This document shows, one piece after another, positions 1-14,418 of a stretch of DNA of 64,000 nucleotides (positions are counted from its first letter, which is position 1; each line of letters opens with the position of its first letter). The stretch comes from Chamaelirium japonicum (Eukaryota > Streptophyta > Magnoliopsida > Liliales > Melanthiaceae), in contig CANTAL010000004.1 of assembly GCA_947650365.1 (NCBI GenBank), forward strand, positions 1-64,000. Reading direction: 5' to 3'. Position numbers and translations under genes: made by a program. Under the pieces are notes generated by a model, which saw only the letters and a list, made by a program, of their open reading frames with translations, was not told the origin of the DNA and made no database searches.

Positions 1-593
1 CAATCCATTCTAATTCATTCATACGATCCATTCTTACTCATTCGTACGATCCATTCTAATTCATTCGCATGATCCATTCTAATTCATTAATACGATCCAT
101 TCTAATTCATTCGCACGATCCATTCTAATTCATTCACACAATCCATTCTATTTCATTCGTACGATCCATTCTAATTCATTCGCACGATCCATTCTAATTC
201 ATTCATACGATCCATGCTAATTCATTCATACGATCCATTCTAATTCATTCGCACAATCCATTCTAATTCATTCGCACGATCCATTCTAATTCATTCGCAT
301 GATCCATTCTAATTCATTCGTACGATCGATTCTAATTTATTCATACGATCCATTCTAATTCATTCGCACGAATATATCCATTCTAATTCATTCTTACGAT
401 CCATTCTAATTCATTCGCACAATCTATTCTAATTAATCCATACGATCCATTCTAATTCATTCATACGATCCAATCTAATTCATTCACACGATCCATTCTA
501 ATTCATTCGTACGATCTATTCTATTTTATTCATACGATCCATTCTAATTCGTTTGTACGATCCTTTCTAATTCCTTCGTACGATCCATTCTAT

Positions 594-611
594 TTCATTC
601 GTACGAATGAA
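594..611. repeat. Perfect 18-bp palindrome at a satellite strand switch
   Basis: TTCATTCGTACGAATGAA is its own reverse complement. It is the point where monomers change strand, and the axis lies in the middle of the CGTACG core. It serves as the type example of this junction class in the window. Confidence 0.9.
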
Positions 612-3600
612 TTAGAATGGATCGTACGAATGAATTAGAATGGATTCATTCGTGCGAATGAATTAGAATGGATCGTACGAATGAGTAAGAATGGATCGTA
701 CGAATGAATTAGAATGAATCGTACGAATGAATTAGAATGGATCGTACGAATGAATTAGAATGGATTGAATTAGAATGAATCGTACGAATGAATTAGAATG
801 AATCATACCATACGAATGAATTAGAATGGATCATACAAAGGAATTAGAATGGATCGTGCGAATAAATTAGAATGGATCGTACGAATGAATTAGAATAGAT
901 TGTGCGAATGAATTAGAATGGATCGTATGAATGAATTAGAATGGATCGTACGAATGAATTAGAATGGATCATATGAATGAATTAGAATGGATCGTGCGAA
1001 TTAATTAGAATGGATTCGCACGAATCTATCCATTCTAATTCATTCAAACGATCCATTCTAATTCATTCGTACAATCCATTCTAATTCATTCGCACGAGAT
1101 ATTCACATTCTCTCAAACGATCCTTTCTAATTCATTTATATAATCTATTCTAATTCATTCGTACGATCCATTCTAATTCATTCGTATGATCCATTCTAAT
1201 TCATTCGCACAATCTATTCTAATTCATTCGTACGATCCATTCTAATTCATTAATACGATCCATTCTAATTCATTCGTACAATCCATTCTAATTCATTCGC
1301 ACGTCCATTCTAATTCATTCGTACGATCCATTCTAATTCATTCGCACGATCCAATCTAATTCATTCGTACGATCCATTCTAATTCATTCATACATGTACG
1401 AATGAATTAGAATGGATACATTCGTGCGAAGGAATTAGAATGGATCGTATGAATGAATTAGATTGGATCGTATGCATGAATTAGAATGGATCGTGCGAAT
1501 GAATGAGAATGGATCGTACGAATGAATTAGAATGGATCGAACGAATGAATTAGAATGGATACATTCGTGCAAAAGAATTAGAATGTATTGTATGAATGAA
1601 TTAGAATGGATCGTACGAATGAATTAGAATGCATCGTACGAATGAATTAGAATGGTTCGAATTAGAATGGATCGTGCGAATGAATTAGAATATGGATCGT
1701 ACGAATGAATTAGAATGGATCGTGCGAATGAATTAGAATGGATCGTACGAATGAATTAGAATAAATTGTGCGAATGAATGAGAATGGATCGTACGAATGA
1801 ATTAGAATGGATCGTACGAATGAATTAGAATGGATCGTACGAATGAATTGGAATGGATATATTCGTGCGAATGAATTAGAATGGATCGTATGAATGAATT
1901 AGATTGGATCGTATTAATGAATTAGAATGGATCGTGCGAATGAATTAGAATGGATCGTACGAATGAATTAGAATGGATAGATTCGTGCGAATGAATTTGA
2001 ATGGATCATACGAAGGAATTAGAATGGATCGTACGAATGAATTAGAATGGATCGTACGAATGAATTAGAATGGATCGTACGAAGGAAATAGAATGGATCG
2101 TACGAAGGAATTAGAATGAATAGTACAAATGAATTAGAATGGATCGTACGATTGAGTAAAAATGGATCGTACGAATGAAATAGAATGGATCGTATGAATG
2201 AATTAGAATGGATCGTGCGAAAGAATTAGAATGGATCGTACGAATGATCTAGAATAGATTGTGCGAATGAATTAGAATGGATCGTGCGAATGAATTAGAA
2301 TGGATCGTACGAATGAATTAGAATGGATCGTACGAATGAATTAGATTAGATCGTATGAATGAATTAGAATGGATCGTGCGAATGAATTAGAATGGATCGT
2401 ACGAATGAAATAGAATGGATTCGCACGAATGTATCCATTCTAATTCATTCGAACGATCCATTCTAATTCATTCGTACAATCCATTCTAATTCATTCGCAC
2501 GATCCATTCGCATTCACTCAAACGATCCATTCTAATTCATTCATACAATCCATTCTAATTCTTTTGCACGAATGTATCCATTCTAATTCATTCGTACGAT
2601 CCATTCTAATTCATTCGTATGATCTATTCTAATTCATTCGCATGATCCATTCTAATTTCTTCGTACGATCCATTTTAATTCATTCGCACGATCCATTCTA
2701 ATTCATTCATACGATCCATTCTAATTCATTCGTACGATCCATTCTAATTTCTTCGTATGATCTATTCTAATTCCTTCGTACGATCCATTCTAATTCATTC
2801 ATACGATCTATTCTAATTCTTTCGCACGAATGTATCCATTCTAATTCATTCGTACGATCCATTCTAATTCCTTCGTACGATCCATATTCTAATTCATTCG
2901 TACGATCCATTCTAATTTATTCGTACAATCCATTCTAATTCATTCGCACGAATGTATTGATTCTAATTCATTCGTACGATCCATTCTACGAATTAGAATG
3001 GATTGTATGAATGAATTAGAATGGATTGTGCGAATAAATTAGAATGGATCGTATGAATGAATTAGAATAGATCGTGCGAATGAATTAGAATGGATCGTAC
3101 GAATGAATTAGAATGGATACATTCGTGCGAAAGAATTAGAATGGGTCATACGAATGAATTAGAATGGATCATATGAATGAATTAGAATGGATCGTACGAA
3201 TGAATTAGAATGGATACATTCATGCGAATGAATTAGAATGGATCATACGAATGAATTAGAATGGATTTATTCGTGCGAATGAGTTAGAATGGATCGTACG
3301 AATGATTAAGAATGGATCGTACGAATGAATTAGAATGGATTGAATTAGAATGAATCGTACGAATGAATTAGAATGGATCGTACGAATGAATTAGAATGGA
3401 TCGTACGAATGAAATATAATGGATCGTATGAATGAATTAGAATGGATCGTGCGAATGAGTTAGAATGGATCGTACGAATGAATTAGAATAGATTGTGCGA
3501 ATGAATTAGAATGGATCGTGTGAATGAATTAGAATGCATCGTACAAATGAATTAGAATAGATTGTGCGAATGAATTAGAATGGATCGTATAAAAGAATTA

Positions 3601-6600
3601 GAATGGATCGTACGAATGAATTAGAATGGATCGTATGAATGAATTAGAATGGATCGTGCGAATGAATTAGAATGGATCGTACGAATGAAATAGAATGGAT
3701 TCGCACGAATGTATCCATTCTAATTCATTCGTACGATCCATTCTAATTCATTCGTACAATCCATTCTAATTCATTCGCACGATCCATTCTAATTCATTCA
3801 TACGATCCATTCTATTTCATTCGTACGATCCATTCTTACTCATTCGTACGATCCATTCTTACTCATTCGTACGAACCATTCTTACTCATTCGTACGATCC
3901 ATTCTAATTCATTCGTACGACCCATTCTAATTAATTCGTACGATCCATTCTAATTCATTCGCACGATCCATTCTAATTCATTCATACGATCCATTCTAAT
4001 TCATTCATATGATCCACTCTAATTCATTCATACGATCCATTCTAATTCATTCGTACGATCCATTCTAATTCATTCGGATTGTGCGAATGAATTAGAATGG
4101 ATCTTACGAATGAATTAGAATGGAACGTATAGATTGTGCGAATGAATTAGAATGGATCGTACGAATGAATTAGAATGGATCGTACGAATGAATTAGAATG
4201 GATCGTACGAATGAAATAGAATGGATCGTATGAATGAATTAGAATGGATACGTGCGAATGAATTAGAATTGATCGTACGAATGAATTAGAATAGATTGTG
4301 CGAATAAATTAGAATGGATCGAACGAATGAATTGGAATGGATACATTCGTACGAATGAATTAGAATGGATCGTACGAATGAAATAGAATGGATCGTGCGA
4401 ATGAATGAGAATGGATCGTATGAATGAATTAGAGTGGATCATATGAATTAATTAGAATGGATCATATGAATGAATTAGAATGGGTCGTGCGAATGAATTA
4501 GAATGGATTGTACTAATGAATTAGAATGGATCGTACGAATGAATTAGAATGGATACATTCGTGCAAATGAATTAGAATGGATCATATGAAGGAATTAGAA
4601 TGGATCGTTTGAGTGAATGCGAATGGATCGTGCGAATGAATTAGAATAGATCGTACGAATGAATTAGAATAGATTATGCGAATGAATTAGAATGGATCGT
4701 ACGAATGAATTAGATTGGATCGTACGAATGAATTAGAATGGATCGTACGAATGAGTAAGAATGGATTGAATTAGAATGAATTAGAATGGATACATTCGTG
4801 CAAAAGAATTAGAATGCATTGTACGAATGAAATAGAATAGATCGTACGAATGAATTAGAATGGATCATGCTAATGAATTAGAATAGATCGTACGAATGAA
4901 TTAAAATAGATTGTGCGAATGAATTAGAATGGATCGTACGAATGAATTGGAATGGATACATTCGTGCGAATGAATTAGAATGGATCGTATGAATGAATTA
5001 GAGTGGATTCATTCGTACAAATAAATTAGAATGGATCGTACGAATGAATTAGAATGGATACATTCGTGCGAATGAATTAGAATGGATCATATGAATGAAT
5101 TAGAATGGATCGTATGAATGAATTAGAATGGATCGTATGAATGAATTAGAATGGATCGTGCGAATGAATTAGAATGGATCGTATGAATGAATTAGAATGG
5201 ATCGTGCGAATGAATTAGAATGGATCATACGAATGAATTAGAATGGATTGAATTAGAATGAATCGTACGAATGAATTAGAATGGATCGTACGAATGAAAT
5301 AGAATGGATCGTACGAATGAATTGGAATGGATACATTCGTGCGAATGAATTAGAATGGATCGTATGAATGAATTAGAGTGGATCGTTTGAATGAATTAGA
5401 ATGGATCGTACTTATGAATTAGAATGGGTCATAGGAATGAAATAGAATGGATTGTACGAAGGAATTAGAAAGGATCGTACAAACAAATTAGAATGGATCG
5501 TATGAATGAAATAGAATAGATCGTACGAATGAATTAGAATGGATCGTATGAATGAATTAGATTGGATCGTATGAATGAATTAGAATGGATTGTACGAATG
5601 AAATAGAATGGATCGTGCGAATGAATTAGAATGGATCGTACGAATGAGTAAGAATGGATCGTACGAATGAATTAGAATGGATTGAATTAGAATGAATCGT
5701 ACGAATGAATTAGAATGGATCGTACGAATGAATTAGAATGGATCGTACGAATGAAATAGAATGGATCGTACGAAGGAATTAGAATAGATCATACGAAGAA
5801 ATTAGAATGGATCGTACGAATGAATTAGAATGGATTGAATTAGAATGAATCGTACGAATGAATTAGAATGAATCATACCGTACGAATGAATTAGAATGGA
5901 TCATACGAAGGAATTAGAATGGATCGTACGAATGAATTAGAATGGATCGTACGAAGGAATTTGAATGGATCGTACGAAGGAATTAGAATGGATAGTACGA
6001 ATGAATTAGAATGGATCGTACGAATGAAATAGAATGGATTCGCACGAATGTATCCATTATAATTCATTCGTACGATCCATTCTAATTCATTCGTACGATC
6101 CATTCTAATTCATTCGTACGATCCATTCTAATTCATTCGCACCATCCATTCTAATTCATTCGTACGATCCATTCTAATTCATTCGCACGATCCATTCTAA
6201 TTCATTCATACGATCCATTCTAATTCATTCGTACGATCCATTCCAATTCATTCGTACGATCCATTCTAATTCATTCGCACAATATATTCTAATTCATTCG
6301 TACGATCCATTCTAATTCATTCGCACGATCCATTCTAATTCATTCATACGATCCATTCTATTTCATTCGCACGATCCATTCTTACTCATTCGTACGATCC
6401 ATTCTAATTCATTTGCACGAAGGTATCCATTCTAATTCATTCGTACTATCCATTCTAATTCCTTCGTACGATCCATTCTAATTCCTTCGTACGAATGTGT
6501 AAGAATGGATAGTACGAATGAATTAGAATAGATCGTACGAATGAATTAGAATGGATCGTACGAAGGAATTAGAATGGATTGTATGAATGAATTAGAATAG

Positions 6601-9600
6601 ATCGTATGAATGAATTAGAATGGATCTTACGAATGAATTAGAATGGAACGTACGAATGAATTAGAATGGATCGTACGAATGAATTAGAATGGATACATTC
6701 GTGCAAATGAATTAGAATGGATCGTGCGAATGAATTAGAATGGATCGTACGAATGAATTAGAATGGATACATTTGTGCGAATCCATTCTATTTCATTCGT
6801 ACGATCCATTCTAATTCATTCGCACGATCCATTCTAATTCATTCATACGATCCATTCTAATTCATTCGTACGATCCATTCTAATTCATTCATACGATCCA
6901 TTCTAATTCATTCGCACAATCTATTCTAATTCATTCGTACGATCCATTCTAATTCATTCGCACGATCCATTCTAATTCATTCATACGATCCATTCTATTT
7001 CATTCGTACGATCCATTCTTACTCATTCGTACGATCCATTCTAATTCATTTGCACAAAGGTATCCATTCTAATTCATTCGTACTATCCATTCTAATTCAT
7101 TCGCACGAATGTACCCATTCTAATTCATTCGTACAATCCATTATAATTCATTCGTACGATCCATTCTAATTCCTTCGTATGATCCTTTCTAATTCATTCG
7201 CACGAATGTATCCATTCTAATTCATTCGTACGATCCATTCTAATTCATTCGTACGATCCATTCTAATTCCTTCGTATGATCCATTCTAATTCATTCGCAC
7301 GAATGTATCCATTCTAATTCATTCGTACGATCCATTCTAATTCATTCGTACGAATGGATTGTACGAATGAGATAGAATGGATCATGCGAATGAATTAGAA
7401 TGGATCGTGCGAATGAATTAGAATGGATTGTACGAATGAAATAGAATGGATTGTACGAATGAGATAGAATGGATCGTACGAATGAATTAGAATGGATACA
7501 TTCATGCGAATGAATTAGAATGGATCATACGAATGAATTAGAATGGATTCATTCGTGCGAATGAATTAGAATGGATCGTACGAATGAGTAAGAATGGATC
7601 GCACGAATGAATTAGAATGGATTGAATTAGAATGAATCGTACGAATGAATTAGAATAGATTGTGCGAATGAATTAGAATGGATCGTACGAATGAATTGGA
7701 ATGGATACATTCGTGCGAATGAATTAGAATGGATCGTATGAATGAATTAGAGTGGATACATTCGTACAAATGAATTAGAATGGATCGTACGAATGAATTA
7801 CAATGGATACATTCGTGCGAATGAATTATAATGGATCATATGAATGAATTAGAATGGATCGTTTGAGTGAACTAGAATAGATTGTGCGAATGAATTAGAA
7901 TGGATCGCACGAATGAATTAGAATGGATCGTGCGAATAAATTAGAATGGATCGTATGAATGAATTAGAATGGATCGTGCGAATGAATTAGAATATAGATC
8001 GTACGAATGAATTAGAATGGATCGTACGAATGAATTCGAATGTATCCTTTCTAATTCATTCATACCATCCATTCTAATTCATTCGTACGATCCATTCTAA
8101 TTCATTCGTACGATCCATTCTAATTCATTCGCACGATCCATTCTAATTCATTCGCACGATCCATTCAAATTCATTCATACAATCCATTCTAATTCTTTTG
8201 CACGAATGTATCCATTTTAATTCATTCGTACGATCCATTCTAATTCATTCGTACGATCCATTCTAATTCATTCGCACAATCCATTCTAATTCATTCACAC
8301 TCATGCGATCCATTCTAATTCATTCGCACGAATGTATCCTTTCTAATTCATTCGTACGATCCATTCTAATTCATTCGCACAATCTATTCTAATTCATTCG
8401 AACGATCCATTCTAAGTCATTCGTACGATCCATTCTAATTCATTCGTACGATCCATTCTAATTCATTCGCACGATCCATTCTATTTCATTCGTACGATCC
8501 ATTCTAATTCATTCGCACGAATGTATCCATTCCAATTCATTCGTACGATCCATTCTAATTCATTCGCACAATCTATTCTAATTCATTCGTACGATCAATT
8601 CTAATTCATTCGCACGTATCCATTCTAATTCATTCATACGATCCATTCTATTTCATTCGTACGATCCATTCTTACTCATTCGTACGATCCATTCTAATTC
8701 ATTCGTACGATCCATTCTAATTCATTCGTACGATCCATTCTAATTCATTCGCACAATCTATACGTTCCATTCTAATTCATTCGTAAGATCCATTCTAATT
8801 CATTCGCACGATCCGAATGAATTAGAATGGATCGTACGAATGAATTAGAATGGATCGTATGAATGAATTAGAGTGGATCATATTAATGAATTAGAATGGA
8901 TCGTATGAATGAATTAGAATGGATCGTACGAATGAATTAGAATGGATCGTGCGAATGAATTAGAATGGATCGTAGGAACGAATTAGAATGGGACGTACGA
9001 ATGAATTAGAATGGATACACGATCCAGATCCATTCTAATTCATTCGCACAATCTATTCTAATTCATTCGTAGGATCCATTCTAATTCATTACTACGATCC
9101 ATTCTAATTCATTCATACGATCCATTCTAATTCATTCGTACGATCCATTCTAATTCATTCGCACGATCCATTCTAATTCATTCAAACCATCCATTCTAAT
9201 TCCTTCGTACGATCCATTCTAATTCCTTCGTACGATCCATTCTAATTCATTCGTACGACCCATTCTAATTCATTCGTACGATCCATTCAAATTCATTCGC
9301 ACGATCCATTCTAATTCATTCGCACGATCCATTCTAATTCATTCATACGATCCATTCTAATTCATTCATATGATCCACTCTAATTCATTCATACGATCCA
9401 TTCTAATTCATTCGTACGATCCATTCTAACTCATTCGTACGATCCACTCACATACGAATAAATTAGAATGAATTAGAATGGATTGTGTGAATGAATTAGA
9501 ATGGATCGTATGAATGAATTAGAATGGATCGTGCGAATGAATTAGAATGGATCGTGCGATTAAATTAGAATATGGATCGTACGAAGGAATTAGAATGGAT

Positions 9601-12600
9601 CGTACGAATGAATTCGAATGTATCCTTTCTAATTCATTCGTACGATCCATTCTAATTCCTTCATACGATCCATTCTAATTCATTCGTACGATTCATGCTA
9701 ATGAATTAGAATTGATCGTACGAATGAATTAGAATAGATTGTGCGAATGAATTAGAATGGATCGTACGAATGAATTGGAATGGATACATTCGTGCGAATG
9801 AATTAGAATGGATCGTATGAATGAATTAGAGAGGATACATTCGTACAAATGAATTAGAATGGATCGTACGAATGAATTAGAATGGATACATTCGTGCGAA
9901 TGAATTAGAATGGATCATATGAATGAATTAGAATGGATCGTTTGAGTGAATGCGAATGGATCGTGCGAATGAATTAGAATGGATTGTACGAATGAATTAG
10001 AATGGATCGTACGAAGGAATTAGAATGGATCGTACGAAGGAATTAGAATGGATAGTACGAATGAATTAGAATGGATACCTTCGTGCAAATGAATTAGAAT
10101 GGATCGTACGAATGAGTAAGAATGGATCGTACGAATGAAATAGAATGGATCGTATGAATGAATTAGAATGGATCGTGCGAATGAATTAGAATGGATCGTA
10201 CGAATGAATTAGAATAGATTGTGCGAATGAATTAGAATGGATCGTACGAATGAATTAGAATGGATCGTACGAATGAATTAGAATGGATCGTATGAATGAA
10301 TTAGAATGGATCGTGCGAATGAATTAGAATGGATCGTACGAATGAAATAGAATGGATTGTACGAATGAAATAGATTAGATCGTGCGAATGAATTAGAATA
10401 GATCGTATGAATGAATTAGATTGGATCGTATTAATGAATTAGAATGGATCGTACGAATGAATTAGAATGGATTGTACGAATGAATTAGAATGGATACATT
10501 CGTGCAAAAGAATTAGAATGGATTGTATGAATGAATTAGAATGGATCGTGTGAATGAATTCGAATGTATCGTACGAATGAATTAGAATGGATCGTATGAA
10601 TGAATTAGAATGGATCGTACGAATGAATTAGAATAGATTGTGCGAATGAATTAGAATGGATCGTACGAATGAATTAGAATGGATCGTACGAATGAATTAG
10701 AATGGATCGTATGAATGAATTAGAATGGATCGTGCGAATGAATTAGAATGAATCGTACGAATGAAATAGAATGGATTCGCACGAATGTATCCATTCTAAT
10801 TCATTCGTACAATCCATTCTAATTCATTCGTACAATCCATTCTAATTCATTCGCACGATCCATTCGCATTCACTTAAACGGTCCATTCTAATTCATTCAT
10901 ATGATCCATTCTAATTCATTCGCACGAATGTATCCATTCTAATTCATTCGTACAATCCATTCTATTTCATTCGTACGATCCATTCTAATTCATTCGCATG
11001 ATCCATTCTAATTCATGCATACGATCCAATCTAATTCATTCATACGATCCATTCTAATTCATTCGCACGAATGTATCCATTCTAATTCATTCGTACATGT
11101 ATGAATGAATTAGAATGGATCGTACGAATGAATTAGAGTTGATACATTCGTGCGAATGAATTAGAATGGATCGTACGAATGAATTAGATTGGATCGTATG
11201 AATGAATTAGAATGGATCGTGCGAATGAATTAGAATGGATCGTGCGAATGAATTAGAATGGATCGTATGAATGAATTAGAATGGATCCTGCGAATGAATT
11301 AGAATGGATCGTTTGAGTGAATGCGAATGGATCGTGCGAATGAATTAGAATGGATTGTAGGAATGAATTAGAATGGATCGTACGAATGAATTAAAATGGA
11401 TATATTCGTGCGAATCCATTCTATTTCATTCGTACGATCCATTCTAATTCATTCGCACGATCCATTCTAATTCATTCGTACGATCCATTCTAATTCATTC
11501 GTACGATCCATTCTAATTCATTCGCACGAATGTATCCATTCCAATTCATTCGTACGATCCATTCTAATTCATTCGCACAATCTATCCTTTCTAATTCATT
11601 CGTACGATCCATTCTAATTCATTCGTACAATCTATTCTAATTCATTCGAACGATCCATTCTAATTCATTAGCATGATCCATTCTAATTCATTCGTACGAT
11701 CTATTCTATTTCATTCGTACGATCCATTCTAATTCATTCATACAATCCATTCTATTTCATTCGTACGATCCATTCTTACTCATTCGTACAATCCATTCGT
11801 ATCCATTCTAATTTATTCGTACGATCTATTCTAATTCATTCGTAGGATCCATTCTAATTCATTAATACGATCCAATCTAATTCATTCATACGATCCATTC
11901 TAATTCATTCGTACGATCCATTCTAATTCATTCGTACGATCCATTCTAATTCATTCATACGATCCATTCTAATTCATTCGTACGATCCATTCTAATTCAT
12001 TCGTACGATCCATTCTAATTCATTCATACGATCCATTCTAATTCATTCGTACGATCCATTCTTACTCATTCGTACGATCCATTCTAATTCATTTGCACGA
12101 AGGTATCCATTCTAATTCATTCGTACTATCCATTCTAATTCCTTCGTACGATCCATTCTAATTCCTTCGTACGATCCATTCTAATTCATTTGTACGAATG
12201 TATCCACTCTAATTCATTCATACGATCCATTCTAATTCATTCGCACGAATGTATCTATTCCAATTCATTCGTACGATCCATTCTAATTCATTCGCACAAT
12301 CTGTTCTAATTCATTCGTACGATCAATTCTAATTCATTAGCATGATCCATTCTAATTCATTCGTATGATCTATTCTATTTCATTCGTACAATCCATTCTT
12401 ACTCAATCGTATGATCCATTCTAATCCATTCGCACAATCTATTCTAATTCATTCGTACGATCCATTCTATTTCAATCGTACGATCCATTCTAATTCATGC
12501 AAACCATTCTAATTCATTCATACGATCCATTCTAATTTATTCGCACGATCCATTCTAATTCATTCATACGATCCATTCTAATTCATTCGTACGATCCATT

Positions 12601-13424
12601 CTAATTCATTCGCACGATCCATTCTAATTCATACGATCCATTCTAATTCATACGATCCATTTTATTTCATTCATACGATCCATATTCTATTTCATTCGTA
12701 CGATCCATTCTAATTCCTTCGTATGATCCATTCTAATTCATTCGTACGGTATGATTCATTCTAATTCATTCGTACGATTCATTCTAATTCAATCCATTCT
12801 AATTCATTCGTACGATTCATTCTAATTCAATCCATTCTAATTCATTCGTACGATCCATTCTTACTCATTCGTACGATCCATTCTAATTCATTCGCACGAA
12901 TGAATCCATTCTAATTCATTCGTATGATCCATTCTAATTCTTTCGCATGAATGTGTCCATTCTAATTCATTCGTACGATCCATTCTATCTTATTCGTACA
13001 ATCCATTCTATTTCATTCGTACGATCCATTCTAATTCATTCGCACGATCCATTCTAATTCATTCGCATGATCCATTCTAATTCATTCATACGATCGATTC
13101 TAATTCATTCATACGATCCATTCTAATTCATTCGCACGAATGTATACATTCTAATTCATTCGTACGATCCATTCTAATTCATTCGCACAATCTATTCTAA
13201 TTCATTCATACGATCCATTCTAATTCATTCGCACGATCCATTCTAATTCATTCACACTCATACGATCCATTCTAATTCATTCGCACAAATGTATCCTTTC
13301 TAATTCATTCGTACGATCCATTCTAATTCATTCGCACAATCTATTCTAATTCATTCGAACGATCCATTGTAATTCATTCGTACGATCCATTCTAATTCAT
13401 TCGCACGATCCATTCTAATTCATT

Positions 13425-13429
13425 CGCAC
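13425..13429. repeat. Target site duplication, left copy (CGCAC)
   Basis: CGCAC directly precedes the TGTGGG start of the left LTR. The same five bases follow the CCCACA end of the right LTR. Five bp is the usual target duplication length for plant Ty3/gypsy elements. The duplicated bases are part of the satellite core variant CGCACG. Confidence 0.95.
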
Positions 13430-13461
13430 TGTGGGTGCAAATTTTGGCAAAAATCTACCGC

Positions 13462-13763
13462 GGGACCCACCGGCCCTGCCTGGTGGGCCCACGAGGACTA
13501 CCACGGGACCCACCGGCCCTGCCTGGTGGGCCCACGAGGGCTACCGCGGGACCCACCGGCCCTGCCTGGTGGGCCCACGAGGACTACCACGGGACCCACC
13601 GGCCCTGCCTGGTGGGCCCACGAAGACTACCACGGGACCCACCGGCCCTGCCTGGTGGGCCCACGAAGACTACCACGGGACCCACCGGCCCTGCCTGGTG
13701 GGCCCACGAGGACTACCACGGGACCCACCGGCCCTGCCTGCTGGGCCCCCGAAGACAACCGCA
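13462..13763 (+). repeat. 43-bp GC-rich tandem array in the left LTR (7 copies)
   Basis: Units begin GGGACCCACC at 13,462, 13,505, 13,548, 13,591, 13,634, 13,677 and 13,720, an exact 43-bp period. Each unit has CCCACC and GGTGGG arms around a GC-rich loop, so each can fold into a hairpin. Because 43 is not a multiple of 3, the array is open in several frames and yields an artificial repeated peptide that should not be called a protein. The array lies just upstream of the TATA box, where U3 enhancers usually sit. Confidence 0.93.
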
Positions 13764-13833
13764 GGGCCCGCAACTTTACCTGGAGGATCCCCAGATACAA
13801 TAGCAAAAACCGCCATTCGCCACCCGAAATGTC

Positions 13834-13841
13834 TATAAATA
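13834..13841 (+). promoter_or_regulatory. TATA box of the left LTR
   Basis: TATAAATA, about 70 bp downstream of the GC-rich array. It is the best candidate for the promoter of the genomic and gag-pol RNA. Initiation would be expected roughly 30 bp downstream, near 13,865-13,875. The start site itself is inferred. Confidence 0.7.
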
Positions 13842-14274
13842 GCAGAGCCTTCGAATGTAAAAGGATCGAAATCTAGAATCCAATCCGAAAATCTGATTTC
13901 CACTCTGAGATCTGACTTTCAGAACCAGAGCTTTGGGATTTCTAACCTCCGATCTACCATCTCTCTTCGATCTTCTTCTCTCTTTCGAATAGATCAGGGA
14001 GCTTTCAGTGATACTCGGCCTGTCGAGGTCACTTCAACATAAGTGTTAGTGAATTCGGGTTGCTCCCTATAGCACGGAGACGTAGGCTTCGGCTGAACTC
14101 CGAGATCACTTCTCTTGTGTCAAAATCTCTCTCTGATTGTTTTTCTGTTTACATATCAAAAAAGCAACAACTTCAACCAACCGATCGACCAACGATCTTT
14201 GACATTAACTTCGACTCCAATTGACTGGTGCTGCGAAGGTCTTCGGGTCGGCACGAAGATTTTCCCCCACAGTT

Positions 14275-14292
14275 TGGCGCCGTCTGTGGGAT
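14275..14292 (+). other. Putative primer binding site
   Basis: TGGCGCCGTCTGTGGGAT begins four bases after the left LTR. The first nine bases, TGGCGCCGT, are the form expected for complementarity to the 3' end of a plant tRNA-Asp, as described for Athila/Tat-type elements. The remainder departs from that tRNA, so the primer identity is uncertain. The position and the TGG start (complement of the CCA tail) are sound. Confidence 0.75.
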
Positions 14293-14418
14293 CCGAGCGA
14301 AAAGCTGTGTTCTCTCTACTTCGACTACCATATCAATATAGCCAAACTTCCTCGCCCCCTCGGTTGATCAGACAACTGATCGGACGTCGGCAATCTCGTT
14401 GCACCCTTCGTACTCTGA

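Larger units (their letters stand above)
1..13429. repeat. 23-bp satellite array, left arm, with alternating strand blocks
   Basis: Tandem array of a 23-bp monomer, consensus ATTCATTCGTACGATCCATT plus CTA. The monomer is itself built of ATTC/ATCC tetramers around a CGTACG core. Blocks of monomers alternate in orientation. By eye the switches fall near 604, 1018, 1395, 2425, 2990, 3700, 4077, 6040, 6490, 6782, 7350, 8038, 8812, 9020, 9450, 9615, 9695, 10780, 11098 and 11412, starting with the orientation given here and ending with a long block of that same orientation up to the retrotransposon. Monomers differ mostly in the core (CGTACG, CGCACG, CATACG, CGTATG, CACACG) and in length (15, 23 and 28 bp forms). 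There is no gene in this stretch; the 70-residue frame at 5,891-6,103 is translated satellite. I do not recognise the family by name. Confidence 0.97.
13430..14271 (+). repeat. Left (5') LTR, 842 bp
   Basis: Starts TGTGGGTGCAA and ends TTTCCCCCACA, with TG...CA termini. It matches the right LTR without gaps except for three substitutions, at 13,540 (G versus A), 13,568 (G versus T) and 13,990 (T versus G). It holds a GC-rich 43-bp tandem array in its U3 part, followed by a TATA box and a pyrimidine-rich R/U5 part. Confidence 0.97.

Noticed and set aside
1-600. CRISPR-like array
   Set aside because: Spacing is regular but there are no unique spacers; the whole 23-bp unit repeats, and the setting is a plant genome.
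1-600. Telomeric or interstitial telomere repeat
   Set aside because: The monomer is not TTTAGGG-like and flips strand often.
5891-6103. Small frames of 61-91 residues with the words IHSNSFVRSIL and SYDPF throughout the satellite
   Set aside because: They are direct translations of the 23-bp monomer, recurring wherever the repeat is regular, on both strands.
13431-13838. 135-residue frame rich in Gly, Pro and Trp in the left LTR, plus two others in overlapping frames
   Set aside because: The 43-bp GC-rich array is open in all three frames and gives the same peptide words shifted. It is non-coding LTR repeat.
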